Notes under the pieces: model-generated
What the model was told of the DNA's origin: nothing
Seen by the model: only the letters and a program-made list of their open reading frames with translations
Databases searched by the model: none
Position numbers and translations under genes: made by a program
Part shown: positions 1-11,700 of the stretch, piece by piece
Numbering within the stretch: position 1 is the stretch's first letter
Layout of the letters: every line of letters begins with the position of its first letter
Assembly: GCF_963678975.1 (NCBI RefSeq)
Contig: NC_089281.1
Location: 496,001 to 560,000 of the forward strand
Direction of reading: 5' to 3'
DNA: 64,000 nt
From: Dysidea avara
Lineage: Eukaryota > Porifera > Demospongiae > Dictyoceratida > Dysideidae

Positions 1-184
1 TTTGTGCGTGTACAAATCAGAATGAAAATACAGTCTTTATCATAAATTACAAATTAATATTACATTAAGATATCTAGTTAATGAGTTAACCTTTTAAACT
101 GAGGAAGCTCTGTTAGCTTAGGCTACACTATAATGTGCCAATTAACTTATAGTCCATAAATGTATTTGGAAAAAAGTACACAAA

Positions 185-424
185 CTAGACATATTAAAAT
201 TTTAAAATAAGAAATAGGGATCGCTAAAAAAAGCCACGAAACAAGAAGGGATCGCTGGGATGGTAATGTAAACCACAAATCCCTATTTTGACTCTTTATG
301 AGCGTTTATAGATAGTCAAAATAGGGATTTGTGGTTTACATTACCACCCCAGTGATCCCTTCTTGTTTTGTGGCTTTTTTTAGCGATCCCTATTTCTTAT
401 TTTAAAATTTTTAATATGTCTAGT
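185..424. repeat. Foldback MITE, GGGATCGC family, copy 1
   Basis: A near-perfect palindrome with arms of about 100 bases around a short loop. The outer ends read ACTAGACATATT and its complement; the inner arms carry AATAGGGATCGC, a run like AAGCCACGAAACAAGAAGG, and TGGTTTACATTACC. Related copies lie at 1485-1794 and 17116-17396, and a relative with the same TAGGGATC/GAAACAAG core lies at 14132-14344. No coding sequence. Confidence 0.85.
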
Positions 425-439
425 ATTATTATTCTTATT

Positions 440-1450
440 ATTCATAATATTATTCTTTCACAGGCATAGCGAAGTTTACAAGGAGAATCCTGGGATAAAA
501 AGTAGCAAGGCTTGCTGAATGGATCATTGTGCGTGTCCATGACCTATTTTTGATTTCGTTTAAGGATGGAAACAGCCCAAACCGGGCTGTTTCTTCTTGC
601 CAAAATGCCATTACGCTCAAGAAGCCATACAAGATCACGCTCTGAGTTAAGTTTTTGGTGTGCGCTGCTTGTGGCTAAAAGAATCTGTCTTTATTAAACT
701 CAGTATAGGCCAGGAAGCTTAATCTGGGCTGATGACTTTGTTGCAAGGTGGTTTTTTCGCTCCGTGATTATTGTACGTGGGCAGGTTATCCAGATTAAAT
801 ACTCTAATAGAGTAGTCATGTAAATACTCTAATAATGCAGTCAAGTGTACAACAACAATCCTTGCACTGAATTTGACAGCTATTAAAGACACCAGTAATG
901 TAAATTGTAGCTCATATTGGGAGACTCTCAGTCTGTATGCACATTGCAATTTGATCAGTTTCATGTTTGTACTGAAATGTTGACGGTGTTACTATGCAGA
1001 ATGCAAAATTATAGTATTCACAACAGTCTTCATTATCAATCAAAGAAATCCATATTAATTTGTACACATGATATTGTAGTCAATAGCGTGAGAAGATATT
1101 GCTAAGGAGATGATATGTTCCAACAACTTGCAGCAAATACTAGTCAATGATATAGGTCTATAGTTCGATGGATTAGTACACAGGCCTTTCTTGTATACTG
1201 GTGTTACATATGCCCTCTTCCAGTCTGAAGGGAGTTCACCCTGATGTATAATGCAGTCAAGTGTATAACAACAATCCCTGTACTGAATTTGACAGCTATT
1301 AAAGGCACCAGTAATGTAAATTGTAGCTCATATTAGGAGACTCTCAGTCTGTATGCACATTGCAATTTGATCAGTTTCATGTGTGTAGTGAAATGTTGAC
1401 GGTGTTACTATGCAGAATGCAAAATTACACTATTTACAACAGTCTTCTTC
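440..1450. repeat. About 1-kb duplicated module, copy 1
   Basis: This stretch recurs with high similarity at about 16105-17090, starting near TTCACAGGCATAGCGAAG in both places. Inside each copy a segment of about 190 bases is itself repeated (here 834-1035 and about 1250-1440), flanking a piece of LINE reverse transcriptase on the - strand. In both places a GGGATCGC foldback MITE follows at once, so module and MITE were probably duplicated together. Confidence 0.8.
1095..1245 (-). mobile_element. LINE reverse-transcriptase fragment
   Basis: Read on the - strand this encodes residues like GELPSDWKRAYVTPVYKKG followed by NYRPISLTSICCKLLEHII, the well-known N-terminal RT block of CR1/L2/Jockey-type LINEs. 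Only this block is preserved; flanking frames are closed. It sits between two copies of a 190-base repeat. A second copy of the same fragment lies at about 16735-16880. The clade is not decided. Confidence 0.75.
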
Positions 1451-1484
1451 ATAATCCATTACTGGATTAACAAAAAGTACACAA

Positions 1485-1794
1485 ACTAGATGAATAAAAA
1501 ATTGGAAATTTTTAAAATGGGAATAGGGATCACTGAAAAAAGCCACAAAACAAGAAGGGATCGCTGGGGTGGTAATGTAAACCACAAATCCCTATTTTGA
1601 CTCTCTGTTGGTGGTAACGTAAACCACACACTTCTCACTTCAAAATGACAGAGCATGTAAATACGAAAACTTTATGACAGAGAGTCAAAATAGGGATTTG
1701 TGGTTTACATTACCACCCCAGCAATCCCTTCTTGTTTTGTGGCTTTTTTCAGCGATCCCTATTCCCATTTTAAAATTTCCAATTTTTTATTCAT
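1485..1794. repeat. Foldback MITE, GGGATCGC family, copy 2
   Basis: Same arms as the copy at 185-424 (AATAGGGATC, AACAAGAAGGGATCGC, GGTTTACATTACCACCCC) with a longer loop that holds an extra piece of the arm sequence (GGTAACGTAAACCACAC). The outer ends read ACTAGATGAATAAAAAATTGG and its complement. Confidence 0.8.
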
Positions 1795-1800
1795 TATATA

Positions 1801-1895
1801 TATTCTTGACAATAGCTAATAACAAAATATCGCGATATCAATAATTTCACAATATCGTGATATATTGTTAAAACGATAATATCGTTCAGCCCTAT
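1801..1895. repeat. hAT-like MITE fragment (TATCGCGATATC type)
   Basis: Contains alternating ATATCGCGATATC/ATATCGTGATAT runs and ends in CGATAATATCGTTCAGCCCT, the complement of the AGGGCTGAACGAT end typical of a widespread hAT-type MITE. Only one end is clear. The family assignment rests on memory of such ends. Confidence 0.5.
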
Positions 1896-1959
1896 ATAAT
1901 GCATGGCTAGCTACTCCACAAAGGGAGGGGGGAAGGGCATTTGCCCCAAATGCCCTATC

Positions 1960-2080
1960 CTGGATCTGCCATTGGGTCAAGCAGTGCAACAAAAGAGTCA
2001 AATTTCAAGATTGTGTGTAATTGCATCATCCATGAGTTATTAAATGTTTTTTGAGGATTCAGCTCAACACATACTATAAC
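1960..2080. repeat. Partial copy of the 395-bp GTTGAGCTGAA MITE
   Basis: The run from GGGTCAAGCAGTGCAACAAA through CATCCATGAGTTATTAAATG to GGATTCAGCTCAACACATAC matches part of the inverted MITE pair at 17405-18246. It is a truncated copy with only one end present. Confidence 0.7.
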
Positions 2081-2084
2081 TGTG

Positions 2085-3599
2085 GTACCTGCCATTTGTG
2101 TAAGTTGAACATACAGGTGATGAGTATTGTATTGTTTATACTTTATCATACATGTATTGCTGTAAACACAAAATACACTCTAATGTCTGTGATCCATTCA
2201 GCTCACCAACTCTAGCACTATTTGATGCAGCAGACATTCATTGACACAACCACATACACACATCTGTATTGTAACCAATAAAACAAACTGCAAGTGTACA
2301 CCTGTAAGGAATTAGTTTGTGCATCTATATGATTGATCAGTTGAAGTTTAATTAAAGTTGCCACGCTGATCATGTAAATATCTGTTGCTTTCCACTGTTA
2401 TATATCTGCTGTGCCCACCTGCGAACTATTGGCATTGAACTTCCTGCCAGCTGCAATTCTCTTGGGAGTTCTAGCATATGTAGTGAGTCAGTTCCTAGTA
2501 GCTACTTGTTCTGCATTGTGCAGTTCCTGCCCTTCTCCAGGGTCCGTATTCTGCTGTCCCCATGTGCTAACTATTGGCTTTGAATTTCCATCTTACCAGT
2601 TGTAATTCTCTTGGAAGTTTATAAGTTCTAGTTCCAGTCATCGTAGTCTCGTAAGAGCTTGTCCGGGCCTGTCAATTTTCAAAGTTGCATTTGGTCCTGT
2701 TTGTCTTTGACTCTATATTCTTATCTCATTCAGTTCAGGCCTGCACTGTTGTTACCCTTCACCAGAGCTCATATTCCAGGTGGCCAGAGATATCAAGCCT
2801 CTTCAGTCGCGAGTTTGTGTTGTTTGGCATCGATGTTGTAAAACAGACAGAGAGATCCCTCTTCTACTCTGCTGTGATCCACCTGTTTACCATTCTAGAA
2901 GCACAGAAACTCGTTTTCCTTCATAGCGCATTGTTTAGAACAGTTCAACACGTCACACGTGTCTGATGACGGAATTACTGTTGATATAGCAACGGAATCT
3001 CAAGGTAAGCGTGTTTCTGTAAATTCATGTTATACTGCAATTTTCCTGTCTGTTTGCTTTCTTGCTGAATTTTAAGGTTAGTTCATTATTTATAGTCATG
3101 AATTCCACCATGGGATACACTATTTGGGGTAGAGAGTAGGCTTGTAGAGTTTGAAGTTAATTGCTGACAAAATGTGGGTGTGGCACATGTCGGAAAATGT
3201 TCGAGACTTTTATTCCATACTGACTGACACCATAGCGGTAGAAATTGCAAAGTAACTATCACCAAAGGGTGTATTATAACATAGATCAATGGTGTGGGAC
3301 TGCAGTCGCCATTCTATGTAGTACAAAGTAGCAGTGCTCGAAAGACCTGTTTACAAACTTGCGGTAATGGTGATTTTTTGTCGCTGTACAGTGAACGAAC
3401 ATGCTAGAAATTTCTGTAAATAAGCATCATTAGTGCCAGCTGGATGGCAATTAATATGCAGCAAATCTGGGGTCAATCAGTGTTACAGTTTGGGAGTTAG
3501 CTGGATCACAGACAGACAGACAGCTTTATATAATAGATAATTAGTTACCATGGTGTTGTTTAGTGTGTACCATATATGGTAGTATCTGTTGTTATATAG
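2085..3599. other. Gene-free stretch upstream of the first visible exon of gene A
   Basis: I find no convincing exon here. A segment at about 2408-2465 recurs imperfectly at 2556-2620. Near 3480-3540 a GACAGACAGACAGCTTTATATA run resembles the complement of the repeat at 55345-55385. Exons 1 and 2 of gene A would be expected within or before this stretch; I looked for the GVE...LG.(S/E)TC block of exon 2 and did not find it, so they may lie outside the window or be too divergent to recognise. Confidence 0.5.
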
Positions 3600-6500
3600 G
3601 TGTAGTGATGTCAGGTTGTACTATGATAATGATCCAACTACTAACCCAGACGAGTATGTTACCATATACTCTGCATTAAAGACATCTGAGGTTTGTGTGT
3701 GTGTAGTGTGTGTGTAGTGTGTAGTGCGCGCGCGCGCGTGTGTGTGTAGTGTGTGTGTGCGCGCGCGCGTGTGTGTAGTGTGTGTGCGCGCGCGTGTGTG
3801 TAGTGTGCGCGCGCATGTGTGTAGTGTATGTGTGCATGTGTGAGACAGAGAGAGATGAGCATAGCCTGGTAATTGAAAGGTTGTTATTATTATCTACTTT
3901 ACCAGTTAGGCACTGGAGGGTGTACACAGAAGGCAGAGCCTGTTCGAGGTGTTTACCCATAGCCTCAGAGCCTAAGTGAAAATCTTTGAGCTGAATATCC
4001 TAAAGTGAAACGGGACAAGTACCTAGAAAGGCTGAAAAAAGCCAACCCCATCATGACTTGATCCGCAGGCCACCCAGATTCCGGCCAAGCGCCACACTTG
4101 GAGCCAACTTTGGGGAGGCCACCTGAGTAGGGAAATGTTAGGTTCCAGCTTCTATACTCACTTATGCCAAATTGGTATGGTTCCTTGTTTACTGACATTG
4201 CTCCAGTCTATATACCCAGCTGGGGACCTGGTGGCCTGGTGTAGCATGGGTACCTGGTGTAGTATGGGTACCTGGTGTAGCATGGGTACCTGGTGTAGTA
4301 TGGGTACCTGGTGTAGCATGGGTACCTGGTGTAGTATGGGTACCTGGTGTAGCATGGGTACCTGGTGTAGCACGGGTACCTGGTGTAGCATGGGTACCTG
4401 GTGTAGCATGGGTACCTGGTGTAGCATGGGTACCTGGTGTAGCATGGGTACCTGGTGTAGCACGGGTACCTGGTGTAGCATGGGTACCTGGTGTAGCACG
4501 GGTACCTGGGTACCTGGTGTAGCATGGGTACCTGGTGTAGCACGGGTACCTGGGTACCTGGTGTAGCATGGGTACCTGGTGTAGCACGGGTACCTGGGTA
4601 CCTGGTGTAGCATGGGTACCTGGTGTAGCACGGGTACCTGGGTACCTGGTGTAGCATGGGTACCTGGTGTAGCACAGGTACCTGGTGTAGCATGGATACC
4701 TGGGTACCTGGTGTAGCATGGGTACCTGGTGTAGCTTGGGTACCTGATGTAGCATGGGTACCTGATGTAGCACGGGTACCTGGTGTAGCTTGGGTACCTG
4801 GTGTAGCATGGGTACTTGGGTACCTGGTGTAGCATGGGTACCTGGTGTAGCACGGGTACCTGGTGTAGCACGGGTACCTGGTGTAGCACGGGTACCTGGT
4901 GTAGCACGAGTACCTGGTGCAGTATGGGTACCTGGTGTAGCATGGGTACCTGGTGTAAACTGGGGACCTGGTGGCCTGGTGTAGCATGGGTACCTGGTGT
5001 AGCATGGGTACCTGGTGTAGCATGGGCATGACAAACAGCATGAAACGTTTAAAATAACTCAAGGATGGGATTACATAAATTCTTGAAATTTGTATATTGA
5101 CCCACTAAATATTTCCATTCAAATGTCTGACACAATCAATATGTATGACCAAGACCATAAATTTTGTATGGGAAGCCATAAAATACACTTTTTATCTTTC
5201 TTTTTTTTGAACTTATAATGGAGCCAAACCACACACATCACCATTAATCATGTGGTTTTCTTTTTGGCTATTTTCTCAGGGCTCAGGTCAACTTGTACAG
5301 TATGGTAGTACTGTATATTAGGGGTAGGTAAAAACAGTGAACCCGAGGACCAGTGGACCTGACTCTTCTTGGAATTTTATACCCTTCACAATATTCTATA
5401 CTTACCTCTGCAAGTAGTCTTGTGTGGCCAATCCACTTTCTCCATATCACGGTGTCTCACACGATGTTTATACCAATTAGAAATTACAAGCGCCTCTGAA
5501 AAAAGGGTCTGAAGCTGTGGGTCACTCGGCTGCTGCATATTGAGCATACTAATCTATTATTTTGACTCGCTACTAAAGTTTAGAAACATTGTGCAAACAA
5601 ATATTCACAGGAAATAACGATTACTAGCTAAGCAAGTTTCAGCTCAACATTCAAACAGACTTCTTACATCGTGGTGTATTTGCACAATGTTTTTAAATTT
5701 TAGTAGCGAGTCGAAATAATAGGTTAGTATGCTCATTGTGCAGCAGACAAGTGGCCTATAAATGCAGTCAGCTTCAGACACTTTTTCAGAGGTACTTATA
5801 AGTTTAAACATCGTGTGAGACACCGTGATATGGAGAAAGTGGATTGGCCACACAAGACTACTTGCCGAGGTACCTAGTACAAGTATAGAATACTGTGAAG
5901 TGTATAAAATTCCAAAGAAGAGTCAGATTCCTGGTCCCGGGTCCTCAGTCCCCGAGCCCACTGTTTTTACCTACCCATATATTAGGGATAATGTTTTCTG
6001 GCCAAAAACATCACCCATAAACCAGCTTCAAAATACCATCCTGGTGCCTTCACAGTAAAACTAAACCAAAAAGTGTCTTCAGTACAACCAAGAGTACAAC
6101 CCTATATATATATATATATTTAAAATATTTTATTAAATCTGAATCTGAGTGCCCACCCGCCAGCCAGCCAGCCATGCACACATCATGGACTCCTTTGTGT
6201 CCCATTTTTTTTGCTGACAGCCCAAGGTATCAATTCACAGTAGTGCAATGGCTTCCCTATGTTTGTAAATGGGAATCATCTGTATTTTCCTTGATGACTG
6301 GATTGATTACAGAGGTGTTTCTACTGTTCTTCATATGTAATGTGAAACTGGCTGGAGTTAGCTGAAAGCAAATGTAGTGGCCACTTTCGAGCCAATAATT
6401 GATAATTAGGGCACACAAATCTTCCATTTTTTTTGTGGTGACTGGATTGCTTTCAGTGGCTTCGTTTGTATATAGCGCTGTGTACCAGGCTGAACGTAGC

Positions 6501-7021
6501 TGAAAGCAAAATGTAATGGCCATTTCACTTTCGAGTCAGTAATTGATAGTTGAGGTGTGCATTCAGCGCCATCCTTTGTTATAGATGTGGTATGCACAGG
6601 TTCACCGGTCATAATAATGTTACAAAAAAGTAAACAAAGAGTTTTAAAGGATCATAGAAAAAGAAGTAGGGGAACAAGGGATGTCACCTACACCTGCAGA
6701 TATACTAATCCCTACTTCACTATGAACTTAAAATTACTAATTTTTCCTTGTAGTATAGTGGATGATGCTATATATGGTGTTTGATGTGCATTTGATTGTC
6801 CTGTGTGTTCTATTATTAGAATAACATCTGTTTTACAGTTTCAATTTTCATGTCATGTACTACTTGTATGCAATTGCATGTAGTTGTGTTGTTTAATTAA
6901 ACGTGCTGACATCCCTGACATAAGACTTGTAGTACACAGATGTGATATTTCAATTGTATTTTGTGTGAGAGGATTGAGGACCTAAAGAATGCTGTCTCTC
7001 AACACTCTCCCTCTGTCCGTT

Positions 7022-7118
<97 letters not shown>

Positions 7119-10100
7119 TAGTGCTTTTATGTAAAGTTTTCCAGTAGATCATGTGATGTCATTTCCTGTGATAGCAGTATGTCTACTGACAGTTAGGTCA
7201 CCTGCTAATATCCTGCTAATATCCTGCTAGTAGTTAGTAGTAGAAGTTATGTAGTCGATTGAGGCACCTGTGAGGGGTTCAAAAAACAGTAGTAGGGTAC
7301 AATCCTGTACTGTCAGTGCCATGAGGAGTTTCCAGTGGTTGTGATGTTCATTGCACAGTGAGACTGAAGTGTGTTGTTTGCCATCCATTATCTGAACACC
7401 TGTGTGCCAGTTCAATTACAAACATGTTCAAATCAGTGAATTTGTCTGGATAAGTGAATCCCATTCATTTATACAGAGTTCTGTTCAACTACTCTAATAG
7501 AACATACAGCAAGTGTCAAAATACTCTAATAGAATTGCTCTTGTTTGTGAGTGCTATGGTCAACCTGTTGACGTTGTACCTTGGTATTAATTGTATCAGC
7601 AAAACTTATTTGAAGCATGTCCCTACCTATAGTAAAGACTTGTTCAATAACCATTCAAAAGGTAACAATTCTTAACATTGTAGGCTTGTGGTTGTATCAT
7701 ATTATTCTGTACCATTATTGTTACATGTGTATGATTAGAAAAGGTAGTAGTTAGTAGTGACATCACAGGAAGTGACATCATCACAGGATGCTATACCACC
7801 TCCCACACCATACTACTACTTTTACAACTGATGCATGCAATACTGTCACCCATTACCACCTTAGGTTTGTGCCACCACAAGCTGGTTGACTATAACTAAT
7901 AACACACTTACGGCTATAAAGAAGGTTGTAGTTGAGAAGATACAGTCCGGAAACTTGCAGCCTCTTCTCCACACTATCTTTGATGTACCCATCCTTTGCA
8001 TTTTCTGACCGCCCAGACCATGGCTCTTTAATAACCGGTCAAGGACTCCAGCATTAGCTGCAGTTCTGATCTCAGACTGTGGAACCCAAATTCTGGAGCT
8101 TCAAAACCTAATTTAGACACCTTGAATAGGTCCATTACACATGAGTAGCCTATGTGACCTGACTCCCTTAGTATAGTGGCGTAGCCCCCAAAATTGGCAA
8201 TATTGTACACTTTTTCATAAAGCCACGAAACTTTCCACATAAATAGTACTCCTCATGACATGCAGTTTTAGATATAGTGCCATTGCTGAGTTGACCTTTG
8301 GTGACCTTTACGGCCATTTTTGTACAGAAAATTGATCATTTTTGTCTTTAACTCCCTGAGGCAGTAATTAACTTGTTAAAACATGGTACCAAACAAAAGA
8401 TCTTGTTGATAGAAACAACTTGGTTTTTATTTGAAGTCAATAGGTGATTTCATTACAAAGTTATGATCTTTTTTACTAGCTGCAAAATTTGATAAATTTA
8501 CTTGCCCTTGAGGTGTGAATTACCTGTGGGATAATTATGCATAAATTTATCAAATTTTGCAACTAATAAAAATACTCATAACTTTGTAATGAAATCACCT
8601 ATTGACTTCAAAAAAAAACCATGTTGTTTCTATCAATAAGATCTTTATTTTGGTACCATGTTTTAACAAGTTAATTAGTGCCTCAGGGAGTTAAAGACAA
8701 AAATGATCAATTTTCTGTACAAAAATGGCCGTAAAGGTCACCATAGGTCAAATCAGCGATGGCACTATATCTAAAAATACGTGTATTGAGGAGTACTATT
8801 TATGTGGAAAGTTTCATGGCTTTATGAAAAAGTGCACGATTTTTTGGTTGTGCCGCTATACTACCTGAGAGTTTCTTCATTTTTTGTTCTCTGGATTGCT
8901 CTTAATGTGTAGCAATCATCTCCCCATCTCATGCCTGTCCTAGCCATATATCGCTCCAGCATAGCCGCTTGAATTGGTCCTGGCTATAAGAAGCTCACTT
9001 CCATGACGCAATTGGTCATTGTTGTTCTTAACAATATTGACTTTGAGCATCTGTGTTGTAACTGAGCAGTCACATGGCCTTAACTCTACCAGCTCACTGG
9101 AACGCAAGAAACCTGCAAAGCTAAGTAAACAGGCAGTTACCAGTCTGAGGTCTGATAAGGTACCTGAGCCTTCTGCATCCTTGACCATTGCCTCCAGTAT
9201 CTCGACTGTAACTGGCTCCTTTTTGGCTACGGGTTTTGCCAATTCACGCTGCAGCCCTTCTAGGGTAGCTCTCACAAAAGGGTGGGATGATGGAGCCGCA
9301 AAGCCAGAGCTTGAGTGTACCCATGATCAAGACACACAGTAGTGTGTTGTGTGGCCCAAGAAGCCGGTGCACAACACCTGTGAGTATATTGACAGGAAAA
9401 ACAAAAACACAATTTTCACACTTCCGTAGCTCTGTGCTTCCTTGATGAAACAAGATGATTTTTGCTGTGGACACGCCCTCCAACTTCAGCACTCCACATT
9501 CCAAATTTGAGCGAAATCACTTCAAGCGTTCCCAAGATATGCAACTTCAAAAATTGGCTTAGTTTCTTCGTTTTCTTCTTATTTTTCTTCCTCTTTTCAC
9601 ACACTTACAAAACTGCTATAAAATGTGAATTCAATATCCGATTTCCTTGAAATTTGGCACACAGAAGGGGGGTATAAGACATGCAGGAGCTGGTTCAGAT
9701 ATCTCAGGTTTAAAACCAGGCGCAGTTTTCCCTGTGGGTTACCTACCACTGACAAGGGGCTACACACCTCTGGTTTTGCTTCTACTTTCATCACACAATG
9801 GTTTGCTATCAATTTTTGGACTGCATCATTCACAAATTCACTGTACAACTCAACAGACTTGTGGTTCTGTTGTGAATAGGGTGGGGGGACAAATTTAAGT
9901 GGTAGGCAGTAGCCATTCTCTATACAGTCTACGATAGGGGGAGGGGCTTGCAGAACCTCACACTAAAAGTTAATATTCTGTTTATATCAGCCTGCCTTGA
10001 ACATCTGAAACTTATATTGGTACTTGTGCTAATGTATCTTTAACTTCCCAAAATTTTGTTAGGTTATGCGGCTCACAATTACCTACACTGTCAGGTCTAC

Positions 10101-11700
10101 CTTTGTCAGACAACCCAGCGGTATCACCAACCTCATCTGTGCCTTGCAATCTATTTATAGGTACATCTGATTCAAACTTGCAGTTATCAACAAATTCATC
10201 AATACAGTTATCAACACCTTGCATACTTATAGACATTTGTCTTGACTCAGCAGTAACACATGTGGTATCTGCACTGCTTACCACAGGCAGATTAAAGGAT
10301 ACTGTCTTCCTTTGTAGTGGCATGTTCGTGCCAGGTGGCCAAACCCACCACAAGTGAAGCAAGGACCCAAGACTTTTTGCCTGGTCTGCCTTTGAGGTGC
10401 TAGAGACATAAGTGGTCTTGGAGCTGGTGGCGGTGCATCTCTCCTTACACTGGGTCCAGGGCCATCAGCCCAGGAGTCGTAATATTTGTAGGGGTTGTAG
10501 CGGCATCCCCTTCTGCCGCCCCAGCTTCCTCCTCTGGCGGTTTTCCTGTTGAAGGCCTCTGATTCCTCGAAGTCCTTCTTGGCCTCCTTGTCTGCCCTTC
10601 GGAGCTGTTTTTCATTGTCACTGTCATTGGCCAGTGGGTCGCTCTGATAGTGGCGAACCGCCTCCCATCCATAATCTGAGCGGTTGGCCACCTTTATATG
10701 TTTCTGACACGTTTTTAACGCGGATTCACCTTCCTCCAAGTGATCCGCCACTTTTTTCAACGACTCCTTCCCACCATCATCCACCGATGACGCCATCCTC
10801 TCCAACTCCTGCTGGGCTGACGCGATAGATTCTTCCACTCCCAAGTTGAAAGTGTACTGCTTCTTGTTCCCTTTTTTGTGGAACTGATAGGTCGTCTGAT
10901 TAAGCTTTTGTGAGAAATCCTTGGCCGTCCTTTCCTGCGCATAAGAGACCTCGCGCTTAACCTCAGCCATGGACAAAGTAATCTTCTCGTCCATTTCACG
11001 GCGGGTTTGTTGGAGTTCAGTCATCAACTTATCAAACATTTCGTTCTCCATCGTACGGAACTCAAGAAAACACAAAACAGCCAACCTGATCACACACGTG
11101 GCCTAGAATGAATTTAACACACACCACACATCCTTATATACCATGCATCACATGACACTACTAGCATATTCACGTGGGAGCTTATTTTCTTGTTAATTCA
11201 CTTTGTTCAAACGCCAGAAAATACATTTCCACACATTTCTTGGTATGTCAGTGTTTAGTGAGAAACTGTTCAGCCCATACAAGAAGTTGCTCAGTATTAT
11301 TGTAATTGTGAGCTAGGCTTTGTGTTCCAGTGAAACAGTAATAACTGGGAATTGTACAGGAACTGTAAAATAGATAGCTAGTACTATAGGACAGAACAGG
11401 CAAGAACCAGACTGTCCTAATTACATTGTCCTCTAATGAGAAGTTCCACTATATACATAATTGTGTTGGCACTGTGCATTAATTAGAAATACAGTTGGTA
11501 ATGTTGTATAACACTTGTTCTAGGTGTCCTCATGGATATCATTCTTAATATTACTAGCATTAGCAATAGCTAGTGTGGTCAGACTGGTGATATGGGTGAT
11601 GAGACGGTCTCAACGTAGGAGGGAGACCAGACAGTTAGAGAGTCTTATCAACCCTGTATCTGCTGATGATGATGATGATGATGAACCATTACCAATGTAA
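3600..11700 (+). CDS. Gene A: TMEM179B-like four-span membrane protein (3' part)
   Basis: Two exons are seen: exon 3 at 3600-3690 and exon 4 at 11524-11700, with stop at 11698-11700. Exon 3 follows TATATAG and begins with one base completing a split codon, then C-S-D-V-R-L-Y, a variable stretch, and ends A-L-K-T-S-E before GT. Exon 4 follows TTCTAG and starts V-S-S-W, then a hydrophobic TM4, a basic patch (MRRSQRRRE) and an acidic tail ending DDDDDDEPLPM. Lengths and phases equal those of genes B-F, which is why I join them although the intron is 7.8 kb and full of repeats. In family terms exon 3 is the second extracellular loop. Exons for TM1-TM3 were not found. The stop lies 257 bases before the start of gene B. 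That the two exons form one transcript is inference. Confidence 0.6.
3691..3843. repeat. GT/GC microsatellite
   Basis: Alternating purine-pyrimidine tract of GTGTGTAGTGT blocks interrupted by runs of GCGCGCGC. It begins directly at the donor site of gene A exon 3. Such tracts can form Z-DNA. Confidence 0.9.
4221..5028. repeat. 18-bp minisatellite with KpnI-type GGTACC core
   Basis: About 44 head-to-tail units of GGTGTAGCATGGGTACCT, with variants (CACGGG, TATGGG, CTTGGG) and several inserted half-units reading GGGTACCTG. A longer unit containing GGGGACCTGGTGGCCTGG stands near both ends (about 4223 and 4963). Because 18 is divisible by three and the unit has few stops, long open frames appear on both strands; I do not regard them as genes. 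It lies in intron 3 of gene A. Confidence 0.95.
5085..5300. repeat. Partial copy of the 395-bp GTTGAGCTGAA MITE
   Basis: CCACTAAATATTTCCATTC, GGAAGCCATAAAATACACTT, AATGGAGCCAAACCACAC and GGGCTCAGGTCAACTTGTAC correspond in order to the right-hand copy at 17853-18246, with heavy divergence. Confidence 0.65.
5322..5976. repeat. 655-bp foldback DNA transposon
   Basis: Arms of roughly 290 bases in opposite orientation. The ends read GGGTAGGTAAAAACAGTG on the left and its complement on the right; inner arms share TGGCCACACAAGACTAC and AGAAAGTGGATTGGCC. The flanks TATATTA on both sides look like a target duplication of 7-8 bases. No transposase frame, so non-autonomous. Confidence 0.8.
5990..6755 (-). 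repeat. Dispersed repeat family R, copy 1
   Basis: Reads in reverse the sequence found at 14132-15080: GGCCAAAAACATCACCC, AAATGGGACACAAAGGAGTCC on the other strand, ACTTTCGAGCCAATAATTG and, at its end, half of a TAGGGATC/GAAACAAG foldback arm (about 6617-6755). Further pieces lie at about 38690-39110 and 53556-53830. Short open frames here are not conserved between copies. Nature unknown; probably a composite of several non-autonomous elements. Confidence 0.7.
7025..7116. repeat. (GT)n microsatellite
   Basis: Uninterrupted GT dinucleotide tract of about 46 units. Confidence 0.98.
7120..7899. other. Intron sequence without recognised gene
   Basis: No exon seen. ACTCTAATAGAAC-type motifs occur at 7491 and 7523, preceded by TCTGGATAAGTG, a degenerate pogo-like end. 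TCCTGCTAATA is repeated at about 7209-7230. Confidence 0.5.
8171..8861. mobile_element. 691-bp palindromic MITE with TA target duplication
   Basis: Two arms of about 320 bases, inverted, around a short centre. The outer ends read GTATAGYGGC and its complement, with TA on both sides (8169-8170 and 8862-8863). This suggests a Tc1/mariner or related TA-targeting transposase acting in trans. Inner arms share GGAAAGTTTC, ATGGCCGTAAAGGTCACC and GAAATCACCTATTGACTTC in opposite orientation. It interrupts the recombinase region of the DIRS-like fossil, so it is younger than that element. Confidence 0.85.
9390..9660. repeat. Dispersed repeat, TTTTCACAC..CGTA family, copy 1
   Basis: The order TTTTCACAC, a GTAGCTC-like block, TTTTTGCTGTGGA, GATATGC.ACTTCAAAATT and a pyrimidine tract TTTCTTC...CTTCTTTTC recurs at about 37290-37640 and, more weakly, 38070-38250. 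No coding potential is conserved between copies. Confidence 0.6.

Larger units (their letters stand above)
7900..11100 (-). mobile_element. DIRS-like tyrosine-recombinase retroelement, fossil
   Basis: Three parts in DIRS order on the - strand: a gag-like region (about 10.3-11.1 kb) with a coiled-coil-rich N-terminus and a CCHC zinc knuckle; the beginning of a reverse transcriptase (about 9.6-9.85 kb) with the SPL.VV...G..RLVLNLRYLN block; and a tyrosine recombinase (about 7.9-9.3 kb) with FAGFLRSSEL and HSLRS-type blocks. The copy is broken in many places and incomplete. A TA-flanked MITE (8171-8861) is inserted in the recombinase region, and a dispersed repeat (about 9390-9660) lies between RT and recombinase. 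It appears old. It lies in intron 3 of gene A, opposite to the gene. Confidence 0.8.

Noticed and set aside
2411-2605. Hydrophobic, cysteine-rich 64-codon frame as exon 1 of gene A
   Set aside because: It lacks the KHNE.VDK, C.L(F/Y) and Y-G-S blocks that every other exon 1 shows, and part of it is an internal repeat.
4135-5062. Open frames of 143-284 codons made of HATPGT/CYTRYP/LHQVPM repeats
   Set aside because: By-product of the 18-base minisatellite; three overlapping frames on one strand are open at once.
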